64,000 bases of DNA, from NCBI RefSeq assembly GCF_005937185.1, contig NZ_VCNI01000002.1, forward strand, positions 1 through 64,000. Reading direction: 5' to 3'. Shown in pieces: positions 1 to 8,346 of this stretch. Below the pieces are notes generated by a model, which made no database searches, was not told where the DNA came from, and saw only the letters and a program-made list of their open reading frames with translations. This DNA is from Flagellimonas algicola (GTDB lineage: Bacteria; Bacteroidota; Bacteroidia; Flavobacteriales; Flavobacteriaceae). The position numbers were made by a program, and so were the translations under genes. Numbering within the stretch: position 1 is the first letter of the stretch; each line of letters opens with the position of its first letter.

Positions 1-259
1 CCAAGGTCGCCGTCCCGTCCGCAGTGTTCACCGTGAAGCCGATGTTCGCCGCAGCGTTCCCGCCGCCGTCAACGCTCACCGTGAAGTCGAAGTTCGTCGT
101 GCCAGCGTCCCCTTCCGAGACCGCAACGTCGTCTATGCTGATAAAATCTTGCCCATAACCTTGATTACTTAGAATAAAAGCAACCAAAACCAAAAGCAAT
201 TTTCCTCCGTTCAAATTGGAAAAATGAAATAGCAAAGTTTTTTTTAAGAAGGTTAACAT
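1..259 (-). CDS. Exported Calx-beta-type repeat protein, N-terminal fragment cut by window edge
   Basis: An open frame reads from ATG at 259-257 to the window edge (86 codons). It starts MLTFLKKTLLFHF. A hydrophobic segment (KLLLVLVAFILS) follows and ends near GYGQ, consistent with a signal peptide. Mature sequence begins DFISIDDVAVSEGDAGTTNF, and the SEGDAGTTNFxFTV pattern is typical of Calx-beta domains in large surface proteins. The rest of the protein lies outside the window. Base composition is odd: 79 of the first 120 bases are G or C, whereas the signal-peptide part and the following DNA are AT-rich. Surface adhesin or matrix protein is a family-based inference; cargo status for type IX secretion cannot be judged without the C-terminus. 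Confidence 0.72.
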   Translation of the reverse strand, partial: MLTFLKKTLLFHFSNLNGGKLLLVLVAFILSNQGYGQDFISIDDVAVSEGDAGTTNFDFTVSVDGGGNAAANIGFTVNTADGTATL

Positions 260-414
260 TACCTATTCAAGATTATAAGCTGGGTTTTTATGCCACAATA
301 GGTAGGTTATTTGGGAAGAACCAATATTACTAAAAAATAAAGGAAGCCCCCAAAATTGTGGATTAAATCTAGGTTTATTGGCTGAAATGTAGAATTTCGT
401 GGATAAATAGAATT

Positions 415-1296
415 CTACAGGGTAGCAGATGCAGTTTCAACCCCAGAATCAATTTTCTTCACCAAGCCTTGCAATACTTTGCCTGGGCCAACCTCTACAA
501 AAGAATTTCCCCCATCCTTGATCATTTGCTGTATGCTCTGCGTCCATTTGACCGGAGCTGTAAGCTGCAACATTAGATTATTTTTGATTTCAGAGGCACT
601 GGTAACTGCAGTGGTTGGAACATTCTGATAGATGGGACAATTAGGTTCGTTAAAATTAGTAGCATCAATTGCTGCTGCCAACTCTTCCCTTGCCGGCTCC
701 ATTAATGGGGAATGGAAAGCACCCCCAACCGGAAGCAACAATGCCCTTCTGGCTCCTGCCTCCTTCATCTTTTCACAGGCTTCATTTACGGCTTCCACGT
801 CCCCTGAAATAACTAGCTGTCCAGGACAATTATAATTTGCAGGTACAACAATACCTTCAATGCTATCACATATTTCTTCCACTACCTCATCTGCCAAGCT
901 TAAAACAGCCGCCATCGTGCTAGGTTTTAGCTCACAGGCTTTTTGCATGGCCAAGGCACGTTGACTAACCAGTTTAAGTCCATCCTCAAAATTTAAGGTT
1001 CCATTGGCGACCAAGGCCGAAAACTCACCTAAAGAGTGACCTGCAACCATTTCGGGTTTAAATGTATCTCCCAACACTTTGCTTAGTATTACTGAATGTA
1101 AAAATATAGCCGGTTGGGTAACTTTGGTTTGTTTCAGGTCGTCTGCTGTCCCTTCAAACATTATATCTGTGATGGAGAACCCTAAAATATCGTTGGCTTG
1201 TTCAAATAATTCTTGCGCCAAGGAGTGGTTTTCATAAAGATCCAATCCCATTCCAACAAACTGGGCGCCTTGTCCGGGAAATATATGTGCTTTCAT
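415..1296 (-). CDS. fabD: Malonyl-CoA:ACP transacylase FabD
   Basis: 293 aa, the normal length for FabD. It transfers malonyl from CoA to acyl carrier protein, supplying extender units for type II fatty acid synthesis in the cytoplasm. Visible family marks: N-terminal FPGQGAQ, the nucleophile elbow GHSLGE with Ser88, Arg113 in SQRA, the catalytic His195 in GAFHS, and a C-terminal VEVGPGKVL. The start is ATG with the motif-bearing N-terminus intact. The gene lies 148 bases downstream of the carbonic-anhydrase-like gene, and that gap contains a heptamer repeat array, so it may have its own promoter. A 9-bp inverted repeat (388-396 with 411-419) overlaps its stop codon but has no convincing T-run. 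Confidence 0.96.
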   Translation of the reverse strand: MKAHIFPGQGAQFVGMGLDLYENHSLAQELFEQANDILGFSITDIMFEGTADDLKQTKVTQPAIFLHSVILSKVLGDTFKPEMVAGHSLGEFSALVANGTLNFEDGLKLVSQRALAMQKACELKPSTMAAVLSLADEVVEEICDSIEGIVVPANYNCPGQLVISGDVEAVNEACEKMKEAGARRALLLPVGGAFHSPLMEPAREELAAAIDATNFNEPNCPIYQNVPTTAVTSASEIKNNLMLQLTAPVKWTQSIQQMIKDGGNSFVEVGPGKVLQGLVKKIDSGVETASATL

Positions 1297-1368
1297 TATA
1301 GTCTGGTTTTGATTCTGCTAAAATAGCGATATTTTGGAATGTTACAGCGCATTTTGAAGGGAGTTCCT

Positions 1369-1438
1369 GGTTACGGGTTATGGGTTATGGGTTACGAGTT
1401 ATGGGTTATGGGTTATGGGTTGCGGGTGAAGGGTACGG
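1369..1438. repeat. Heptamer array A (GGTTATG-type, 10 units)
   Basis: Ten consecutive 7-base words in strict phase. Units are GGTTATG or one-base variants (GGTTACG, AGTTATG, GGTTGCG), decaying to GGTGAAG and GGTACGG at the right end. The array fills the space between the stop of the carbonic-anhydrase-like gene (1445) and the fabD upstream region, so it is 3' of one gene and 5' of the next. Both flanking genes read leftward. No spacer structure, no coding potential and no promoter was recognised in it. Confidence 0.9.
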
Positions 1439-1444
1439 GATAGG

Positions 1445-1969
1445 TTAATCCTTTTCATTTTCTTTAAACCAACCTGAATACGTAACATAGGCATTGGCAA
1501 TGCGATCAATCTCCCCTGAGCTGAGTTCGGGACTTATATCCTTAATTTTCTTTGCCGGCATTCCTGCATATATGCTTCCTGCCTCTACATGGGTTCCCTG
1601 GGTAACCACTGCACCTGCCGCTATTATGGAATTGCTTTCCACGACACAATTATCCATGATTATGCTCCCCATACCAACAAGCACATTGTCATTAATGGTA
1701 CAGCCATGTACAACTGCATTATGACCAATGGATACATTGTTTCCAATCGTAGTTGCCGCCTTTTTATAGGTGCCATGAATCACCGCTCCATCCTGCACAT
1801 TGACCTTGTTTCCCATTTTTATGTAGTTCACATCGCCCCTCACTACGGCATTAAACCAAATACTGCATTGATTCCCCATGTTTACTTCACCCACAATAGT
1901 GGCATTTTCCGCAATAAAGCAATCATCACCAAATTCCGGGGTTTTCCCGCGCACAGACTTTATAATCAT
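1445..1969 (-). CDS. Gamma-carbonic anhydrase-like left-handed beta-helix protein
   Basis: 174 aa from the ATG at 1969. A longer frame reaches 2158, but its extra 63 residues lie inside the preceding regulator gene and are not family-like. Hexapeptide repeats (IVGEV, VVRGDV, IGNNVS, IGHNAVVHG) run through the protein and mark a trimeric left-handed beta-helix. Three histidines sit where gamma-class enzymes bind metal: His65 (VIHGTY), His83 and His88 (IGHNAVVHG). This is the YrdA/PaaY/CaiE-type subgroup; carbonate dehydratase activity is possible but unproven in many members. It starts 13 bases after the LytTR regulator stop and is probably co-transcribed with it. Confidence 0.9.
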   Translation of the reverse strand: MIIKSVRGKTPEFGDDCFIAENATIVGEVNMGNQCSIWFNAVVRGDVNYIKMGNKVNVQDGAVIHGTYKKAATTIGNNVSIGHNAVVHGCTINDNVLVGMGSIIMDNCVVESNSIIAAGAVVTQGTHVEAGSIYAGMPAKKIKDISPELSSGEIDRIANAYVTYSGWFKENEKD

Positions 1970-1982
1970 AATTCTTTCATTC

Positions 1983-2714
1983 TTATTTAAAATAGGAGAG
2001 CAATGTAGCTTTTTTGGATGCCGAAACAGACAATTCCTTTCCATTTGATAACACCACGCTCCCACCTTTTCCCTTTTTGTACTTAACCACTTCTGCCACG
2101 TTGACCAAATAGGATTTATGAATTCGGGCAAAGGCGTAGGAGTTAAGGGCATCCTCAAAATATTTAAGGGTTTTGCTCACCAATATCTTCTTATGCTCTA
2201 GATAGATTTCCGTATAGTTGTCATCAGCCTTACAAAAATAGATATCGCCCACTTCCAACACTTGAAACCCATCTTGTTGTGGCAAGGTAATTTTACCCTC
2301 TGCCTTAATAGGTTTGGCATTAAGCACTTGTCCATCCAGAGCATTTTCCTTTTCCCTGATCTCTTTTACATAGTTAACGGCCTTGATTAATTCATCAATA
2401 TTGATAGGCTTCATTAAATAGTAGGCTGCATGGCTGTTCAAGGCATCCACGGCGTAGTGATTGTAAGCTGTAACAAAAACGGTCTCAAAAGTTCTGTCTG
2501 GCAGCTTGTCCAACAAGTCAAAGGCATTTCCAAATGGCATTTCCACATCCAAAAAGACCATGTCAGGTTCATTTTTCTTAATGAGTTCCAAGCCTTCGGA
2601 GATATTGGAAGCTTCCCCTAAAAGTTTTACCTCTTGGCAATATTTCGCCAGATAATTTCTTAGAATCTCCCTGCTATTGGCCTCATCCTCAACTAAAATC
2701 GCTGTCAAATCCAT
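1983..2714 (-). CDS. LytTR-family response regulator
   Basis: 243 aa. Residues 1-120 are a receiver domain: acidic ILVEDE near the N-terminus, phospho-acceptor Asp56 in FLDVEMP, then a conserved VFVTAY. A linker follows, and residues about 140-243 form a LytTR DNA-binding domain (ILVSKTLKYFE, FARIHKSYLVN, LSVSASKK). Its start overlaps the stop of the histidine kinase gene in a TGATG junction, a clear sign of translational coupling and a cognate pair. Such LytTR pairs control transcription; the target genes are unknown. The carbonic-anhydrase-like gene just downstream is probably carried in the same operon, not necessarily a target. Confidence 0.94.
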   Translation of the reverse strand: MDLTAILVEDEANSREILRNYLAKYCQEVKLLGEASNISEGLELIKKNEPDMVFLDVEMPFGNAFDLLDKLPDRTFETVFVTAYNHYAVDALNSHAAYYLMKPINIDELIKAVNYVKEIREKENALDGQVLNAKPIKAEGKITLPQQDGFQVLEVGDIYFCKADDNYTEIYLEHKKILVSKTLKYFEDALNSYAFARIHKSYLVNVAEVVKYKKGKGGSVVLSNGKELSVSASKKATLLSYFK

Positions 2715-4927
2715 CAGTCCTTTCTTAGGTTTAAGGTTACTCTTGTTCCCGTTTGATCCTCCTTCAAATCTGCTATGGACACTTCCACCTTGTTCTTATA
2801 CATATCATTTAGAATTTGAATGCGTTTTTTAATGTTCCCCATCCCCTTGGACTTCTGCTTCTTTTGATTTTCGGTCTTCAACGCAGCTGATCTCTTTCTC
2901 CCAATCCCATCGTCCTCAATCACAATTTTCAACTTATCCTTGGTTACTTCACTCACGTTGATTTTTAGAAAGCCCTTCTCCTCTTTGTATCGAAGTCCAT
3001 GCCAAATAGCATTTTCAATATAGGGCTGCAAGAGCATCGGTGGAATCTCAAAGGCTTCAACATCAATGTTATCATCAACTTCGATGGAAAAATCAAACTT
3101 GTCCGAAAACCGGGAGTGCTCCAGTCTTACATAGAGTTCCAAGAGTTCCAACTCCTTGGGCAATGGAATAAAATCCTCCTCAGAATTTTCCAAAACACTT
3201 CGCATTAGAACCGAAAAATCACTTAGGAAACGGTTAGCACTACGTTCATCACTCTTGGCAATAAAATTGTTCACCGAATTGAGGGCATTGAAGATAAAAT
3301 GGGGGTTCATTTGGGTTCGAAGCGACTTCAGCGCCAAAAGATTGTTGGCCAATTTTTGCTGCTGATTATTTCTATAGAACAAAAATGCGGTCAATGCCAT
3401 CAAAACCATTCCAAAAATCAGGGAGTAGATGATCCATTTTTGCCTTTTACTCGCTTCCTCAAACAATTGCTGCTCTGTTAAGGCCAAGCTATACTTGCTT
3501 TGCGATAGTTCCCTTTCTTGCTCTAAACTTGAAATTCGGTTTTGTTTAGTTGCTATTTCCCGGTTCAATCGGGCAGCCCTTGAAATTTCCTGCTCTTTTC
3601 TCGCGTACAAACTATCCACTACCGCCACATAATCTTGATAGGTTTCCAGTGCCTTGGCAAAATCACCCTTATATCGGTATGCTTCAGACAATCTTCTTGT
3701 GGCATCCTTTTGCACTACCAAATCATCCTCGCTGTCCGCCTCTACGATACTCTTTTGAAGATAGGGTATGGCCTCATCCAGCTTATCCTGGGCTATGTAC
3801 GCTCGACCAATCTTATAATTTATCTGTTGGGAAGTGATGGAATCCGGCAGTCCAGCAGTGGCATTATCTTTATTTACGGAAACACTGGGTAGTTGCTGCA
3901 GCTCATTCAAACTCTGTTTGCGCAATTGAATCTCATCCTCATAGCGGTTTTTTTCGTTATAGAAATCAGCCACCTTCTCATTTTCCTGTATCTGGCGCTC
4001 CGGAGCCACTTGTTTAGAGAGGTTCAAAGAATTGGCAAAAAAACCTTCAGCCTCAACCAGCCTGTTATCCCGTGCATAGGTATCTGCAATCTTGGAATTC
4101 AAATCAATCACTTTAGGGGAAATCTGATTTTTTTCGGCGATTTGAAGCGCTTCTTGATAGAATTCCAATGCTTTTTGCACATCTCCCAAGCCTTTGTTGG
4201 CATCACCCAGTCCTTCGTAAATTTCAATTCGTTGATAAGGTACCAGACCATTGACATCTACCAATGGTGCCAGCATGGACTCGCCATGCTCAAATTCCCC
4301 ATTTAAAATATGGGCCTGACCCAAAAGCAACTCTATTTTTACCGTTCTTCTAGCGGTAAGGGCATCCTTGAAACTGCTTATGGCCAAATCATATTGTTGG
4401 TGATATAAATAAATTTCGCCCAGCGCCGTAAGTGAATTGGAGAGTTCTGTTTTGTTTCCCCGTTTACCCAATTGGGAAATGGATTGCGCAATAAAATCGA
4501 TACTTTTTTCCAGGTCGGTTCTTTTATATTGGTTGGCAGAATCCAGAAAGCGCTGATGATTCTCCACTTTTCTGGAAATTGAGCTTAGCTTTTTCTCCTT
4601 TTTACTGCTTCTTGAGGGAGCATAGCCTTCCACCAATACATCCACATCCTCTTCAGAAGTAATCCGATGCCGTGCAGTTTCAAACTCCCCACTTTCAAAA
4701 ATGAGCATATCCCCAATAGCGGCTCTAATTCTGAACTCTCCCAGGCTGTTGGTTGTGGTATAATAGCCCGAATCCGTGGAGACGTCCACGCCAGATATGG
4801 GCTCATAGTTCTCCTTGCCCTTCACAGAACCTTTGATTTCTACCCATTTGCGTCCGTCTTGCTGCTGCGAAAAGGCAACCATTGTAAACAGACTGCAGAG
4901 AAATACTATGAATTTTGATCTTACCAT
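2714..4927 (-). CDS. TPR sensor histidine kinase of the LytS/YehU (His_kinase) type
   Basis: 737 aa. The N-terminal signal peptide is followed by a carboxypeptidase-regulatory-like beta domain (about 30-95; SGVDVS, NSLGEFRI). TPR-like helical repeats cover about 130-440, a coiled coil covers 440-495, and one transmembrane helix sits at about 498-518. The cytoplasmic kinase part has His543 in NPHFIFNALN, as in His_kinase family proteins that pair with LytTR regulators. It ends in an ATPase domain (NAIWHGL, IEDDGIGR, GMGNIKKR). The periplasmic TPR region is presumably the sensor; the signal is unknown. It precedes its regulator with a one-base overlap, and the upstream membrane-anchored gene ends 34 bases before its start. 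Confidence 0.92.
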   Translation of the reverse strand: MVRSKFIVFLCSLFTMVAFSQQQDGRKWVEIKGSVKGKENYEPISGVDVSTDSGYYTTTNSLGEFRIRAAIGDMLIFESGEFETARHRITSEEDVDVLVEGYAPSRSSKKEKKLSSISRKVENHQRFLDSANQYKRTDLEKSIDFIAQSISQLGKRGNKTELSNSLTALGEIYLYHQQYDLAISSFKDALTARRTVKIELLLGQAHILNGEFEHGESMLAPLVDVNGLVPYQRIEIYEGLGDANKGLGDVQKALEFYQEALQIAEKNQISPKVIDLNSKIADTYARDNRLVEAEGFFANSLNLSKQVAPERQIQENEKVADFYNEKNRYEDEIQLRKQSLNELQQLPSVSVNKDNATAGLPDSITSQQINYKIGRAYIAQDKLDEAIPYLQKSIVEADSEDDLVVQKDATRRLSEAYRYKGDFAKALETYQDYVAVVDSLYARKEQEISRAARLNREIATKQNRISSLEQERELSQSKYSLALTEQQLFEEASKRQKWIIYSLIFGMVLMALTAFLFYRNNQQQKLANNLLALKSLRTQMNPHFIFNALNSVNNFIAKSDERSANRFLSDFSVLMRSVLENSEEDFIPLPKELELLELYVRLEHSRFSDKFDFSIEVDDNIDVEAFEIPPMLLQPYIENAIWHGLRYKEEKGFLKINVSEVTKDKLKIVIEDDGIGRKRSAALKTENQKKQKSKGMGNIKKRIQILNDMYKNKVEVSIADLKEDQTGTRVTLNLRKD

Positions 4928-4961
4928 TGCTTTCCGCTTGCCATTTCTTGGTCAGTAGTGT

Positions 4962-5777
4962 TTATTTTGTTCCTTCCAGGGTTCTTTGCATCTCAGCATT
5001 CACTTTTTGGTCAACAATATCCACCAAGCTACCGGTTTCAAAATCATATTTTTTGATTATTGTGGGCTCATTGTGTTCCTCGTACTTTCCATCTTTGTTT
5101 TTATCAATCCCAAAACGAATGGCTATGTCCTTACCCGTGTTCAGCACTTTGAATTGGAAAACATCCGTTCCTTCGATAGCAACCGTTTTAAGTTCCCCAG
5201 TACCCATAGAATAAATATAAAGCGTTTTATAATCCTTTAGGTTGATTACTCCATCTTTAAAGGTATCTTTTTCAGAAACACTCAAAAGGAGAAAGATATC
5301 ATCTTCAAAATACTCCGTTTGGATTTCATTGAAATTCACCCTTTTATCAAATAACTTTTTAAAATCATCCAGTTCTGGTTTATATACTATTATATTGTTG
5401 AAAGCTCCATAAAAGTAATTGGTATACCGCATGTCCACCTTTTCAAATAAACCTCCAGAAGACATAGCATTAAGGGATTCATCAATATCCTCAGGTTCAC
5501 CCAAGGTTTTATGGGATACCGGTATGATATAAACTGAATTCAAGGTATCAATCAACCGTGGGGTCTCATAAGAGATTACTTGCTCCCGTTTATTTTCTTG
5601 TTGCAACTGCTCAATCTTTTCCTGCGATAAAATACCAGTATCAATATCGTCATCCGAATACCGTCCCAGCTCCAAAGCCCACATGGATACAAAGGCTATC
5701 AATGCAATAATTAAGAAAATTACCCCTACAGTCCCCAAAATGGCAAGCAGTCTTTGATTGTACTTTTCAATTTTCAT
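4962..5777 (-). CDS. Membrane-anchored protein of unknown function upstream of the kinase
   Basis: 271 aa; I do not recognise the family. An N-terminal transmembrane helix (about 11-34) follows a short basic cytoplasmic stretch, so most of the protein should lie in the periplasm. The soluble part is beta-rich. It carries a DKNKDGKYEEHNEP loop resembling a calcium-binding DxNxDG motif, followed by KKYDFETG, as in some beta-propeller-like proteins. It is the first gene of the run leading into the histidine kinase and LytTR regulator, 34 bases apart, so a role as accessory sensor or output is possible but unproven. ATG start; the 229-base gap to 6007 contains no recognisable gene. Confidence 0.75.
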   Translation of the reverse strand: MKIEKYNQRLLAILGTVGVIFLIIALIAFVSMWALELGRYSDDDIDTGILSQEKIEQLQQENKREQVISYETPRLIDTLNSVYIIPVSHKTLGEPEDIDESLNAMSSGGLFEKVDMRYTNYFYGAFNNIIVYKPELDDFKKLFDKRVNFNEIQTEYFEDDIFLLLSVSEKDTFKDGVINLKDYKTLYIYSMGTGELKTVAIEGTDVFQFKVLNTGKDIAIRFGIDKNKDGKYEEHNEPTIIKKYDFETGSLVDIVDQKVNAEMQRTLEGTK

Positions 5778-6006
5778 TTTTATATATTTTTTTTCCGTGC
5801 AATTGGCACAAACTTTAGTAAACTTAGTTCATCCCAAGCGTTTTAAAAAATGGTGTTCCCCTGAAAACATTGCATTTTCCAGCCCTTTTGACCATGTCAC
5901 AAAATGGTTTGCCCTACTCCCTCACTAAAGTGTGCTGTTCACTCATTCTGGATTTTAATTCAAAAAAGTTGGACATAGTTTTATCGCAGATTTAAAACAT
6001 TGAACT

Positions 6007-7176
6007 ATGAAACATTTGAAACACCTATTTGGAATAGCCCTTATGATTATGGCGACTGGAACACTATATGGTTGCAATCTTAAGGCACATCACCCGGAAA
6101 CGGCTTCTTTGGTTACCACAGCCGTAGTTGAAAAGCCGGCAAAACAATATGTGAAAATAGCCCTGTTATTGGATACCAGTAACAGTATGGATGGACTTAT
6201 TAATCAAGCAAAAGCACAACTTTGGGACATTGTCAACGAATTTACCCATGCGCGTTGCGGAAACGAGACCCGCCCATTGCTTCAAATTGCACTTTATGAG
6301 TACGGCAATGATAATTTAGCTTCGAGCGAAGGCTATATCCGTCAAGTGCTGGGATTCAGTGAAGACTTGGATGAGATTTCTGAAAAACTGTTTTCGCTGA
6401 CCACCAATGGCGGGGAAGAGTTCTGCGGAGAAGTCATTCAAACCTCATTAAAGCAATTGGAATGGGGCAAAAATGCCGATGACCTTAAAATGATTTTCAT
6501 TGCTGGGAACGAGCCCTTTACCCAAGGAAAGTTGAACTATAAGGATGCCGCCCACAATGCCAAAGAGAACGATGTTGTTGTAAATACCATCTTTTGTGGC
6601 AACTACGAGCAGGGAATCTCAACGGAATGGAAAAATGGTGCCACCTTGACCGGGGGTGAGTATATGGCCATTGACCATAACAGGCAGGTGGTACATATTG
6701 AAACTCCTTATGATGATGTGATTATTCAGCTCAATTCCAAGCTCAACAAAACCTATATTTCCTACGGATACCTCGGCGCTCAAAAAGAAGCGGCACAAGT
6801 AGCACAGGACATGAAAGCGAATGAAATGAACAAGGGGGTAGCCGTAAAACGATCCGTAAGCAAAAGTTCCAGACTTTATAAAAACTCCAAATGGGATTTG
6901 GTAGATGCCATTGAAGAGGACGAAATGGAAGTTTCAGAAATTGCCGTGGAAGACCTGCCTAAAGAACTTCAAGGCAAATCAGAAAAGGAAATCAAGGAAT
7001 ATGTGGAAGACAAAAAAGAGGAGCGTGAAAAGATCCAGAAACAAATTCAGGATTTGAACATTAAGCGTGAGGCCTATATTGCCAAGAACCAAAAGGAAGA
7101 GACTGGAGAGCTGGAAAATGCCCTATTATCAGCTATTAAGAACCAGGCAGCCAAGAAAAACTACAAGTGGGATTAG
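6007..7176 (+). CDS. VWA-domain lipoprotein
   Basis: 389 aa. The N-terminal signal ends in LYGC (Cys23), so it is probably lipidated. A von Willebrand factor A domain spans about 48-260, with the metal-ion site motif DTSNS at 56-60. The C-terminal third is highly charged and predicted coiled coil (KEIKEYVEDKKEEREK onward). VWA domains bind partners through a divalent metal. The ligand is unknown here and no MoxR-type ATPase lies nearby, so it is not part of the usual MoxR/VWA operon. It stands alone as a single-gene unit with a strong terminator immediately after. Confidence 0.85.
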   Translation: MKHLKHLFGIALMIMATGTLYGCNLKAHHPETASLVTTAVVEKPAKQYVKIALLLDTSNSMDGLINQAKAQLWDIVNEFTHARCGNETRPLLQIALYEYGNDNLASSEGYIRQVLGFSEDLDEISEKLFSLTTNGGEEFCGEVIQTSLKQLEWGKNADDLKMIFIAGNEPFTQGKLNYKDAAHNAKENDVVVNTIFCGNYEQGISTEWKNGATLTGGEYMAIDHNRQVVHIETPYDDVIIQLNSKLNKTYISYGYLGAQKEAAQVAQDMKANEMNKGVAVKRSVSKSSRLYKNSKWDLVDAIEEDEMEVSEIAVEDLPKELQGKSEKEIKEYVEDKKEEREKIQKQIQDLNIKREAYIAKNQKEETGELENALLSAIKNQAAKKNYKWD

Positions 7177-7198
7177 TTTTGTGTTGATTGTAGTTAAG

Positions 7199-7228
7199 AT
7201 GGTCCATCCTAACCGATGGGCCATTTTT
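7199..7228 (+). terminator. Rho-independent terminator after VWA gene
   Basis: A 10-bp stem (7199-7208 with 7215-7224, ATGGTCCATC against GATGGGCCAT with one G-U pair), a 6-base loop, then a short T-run at 7224-7228. It sits between convergent genes and overlaps the very end of the PorP/SprF frame. Confidence 0.75.
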
Positions 7229-8222
7229 AGTTATTGGCGGCTGGGCAATAACAATCGTAGCGTTTGCTTTGATCATTCTGTCCAAATTCGTAACCCAAGG
7301 TAATTTGATGAAATCCACCATTGTCAAAACGAATATCCCCAGATTGGTAAGAATAATTATAAGAGAACAAAAATTGGTTCCAGTTTACCCCTACAATGGG
7401 CGTGAACAACTGTAAACGTTGCTCTCCAAATCCGCCATTCGTCTGGAATTGCGCCCCATCAAAGCTTCGTCTATAGGAAAGTCCAGCCCAAACTGTACCA
7501 AAACTTACATCTTTATACACCTTGGCATTAATATCCACCGTCTTTTCGCGGGTAAAATCTGTTAGCTGGAACAAAATGGAAGGTTCAATCCTAGTTTTTC
7601 TTCCAAAAATATAGCCGGCAGACAATAAATATCTTCGGAGGTTATCAAATTCTTCCAAACTATATAAATCCCTTCCACTGCCCAGCACGTTCAAAACGGC
7701 AAAGTGCGCGTAGAACTCCATATAATTATAGGAAGCTCCTAAATCAACATTAAAATAGCTTACAGTGTTTTTGGTTCCGGTAACAACCGGGTCCGGAATT
7801 ATAGATCGAAATTCTGTTTCGTCCAAACTGCTTAGGATAACCCCTGCACTAAGTCCCAACGAAATCTGGTTCAAGGTCCTAAAATCCCCACCTAACTGTA
7901 GATGTTGGGCAAATGTGCCCTTAAATCCTGTTTGAGAGTGATAGCCATTGCTATCATTGAACAAAATGGCACCAATACCGCTGCGGTCCCCAACCCTTGA
8001 ATTAAAGTTCAAGGTCTGTAAACTGGGTGCCTCATCCACGTTAAACCATTGTTTTCTTGCTGTTAGCCTAATCTTGGTTCCTTCCGCTATACCAGCCATT
8101 GAGGGATACACCAAATAGTAGTTGTCCGCCAAATAATCAAAATAAACAGGAATGCCTTCTTGGGCCTTAACGGTAAGCCCTACGGTCAGGGCAACAATCA
8201 GTGAGGTTAAATAGCGTCTCAT
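7227..8222 (-). CDS. PorP/SprF-family outer membrane protein (type IX secretion associated)
   Basis: 331 aa. Signal peptide to about residue 20 (LTVKAQ). The beginning of the mature protein has the family hallmark of PorP/SprF proteins (YLVYPSMAGI, then RKQW, and a GIGAILFND stretch). The rest is alternating-residue beta-strand sequence ending in an aromatic-rich strand, consistent with an outer membrane beta-barrel. PorP/SprF proteins act in type IX secretion, often dedicated to delivering or anchoring a particular large adhesin. No such adhesin lies beside this one, so it is an orphan paralogue. It ends with Cys-containing residues (YDCYCPAANN), unusual for a barrel terminus. Confidence 0.9.
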   Translation of the reverse strand: MRRYLTSLIVALTVGLTVKAQEGIPVYFDYLADNYYLVYPSMAGIAEGTKIRLTARKQWFNVDEAPSLQTLNFNSRVGDRSGIGAILFNDSNGYHSQTGFKGTFAQHLQLGGDFRTLNQISLGLSAGVILSSLDETEFRSIIPDPVVTGTKNTVSYFNVDLGASYNYMEFYAHFAVLNVLGSGRDLYSLEEFDNLRRYLLSAGYIFGRKTRIEPSILFQLTDFTREKTVDINAKVYKDVSFGTVWAGLSYRRSFDGAQFQTNGGFGEQRLQLFTPIVGVNWNQFLFSYNYSYQSGDIRFDNGGFHQITLGYEFGQNDQSKRYDCYCPAANN

Positions 8223-8301
8223 ACAGCGTTTGGGGCTATAGTTGGGGTTTAAAGGTAATCAAACATTTAAATAACGCCCTTCGGCATACATTATTATATA
8301 T

Positions 8302-8332
8302 TTTGCCCCTCATCTTTACTTTGGTATTTTTG
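8302..8332 (+). promoter_or_regulatory. Bacteroidota-type promoter of the NifU gene
   Basis: TTTG at 8302-8305, 19 bases, then TATTTTTG at 8325-8332. This fits the Bacteroidota housekeeping consensus TTTG-N19-21-TAnnTTTG exactly. Transcription would begin only a few bases before the ATG at 8347, giving a very short leader. Confidence 0.6.
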
Positions 8333-8346
8333 TACAAATTTTAGCT

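Noticed and set aside
388..419. Inverted repeat TGTAGAATT/AATTCTACA as the fabD terminator
   Set aside because: 14-base loop and no clear T-run; it overlaps the stop codon. Too weak to list as a terminator.
1589..1990. Plus-strand open frame opposite the carbonic-anhydrase-like gene
   Set aside because: Antisense to a gene with intact motifs; sequence shows no family features.
1970..2158. N-terminal extension of the carbonic-anhydrase-like protein
   Set aside because: These codons are the regulator gene in another frame; the family start is at 1969.
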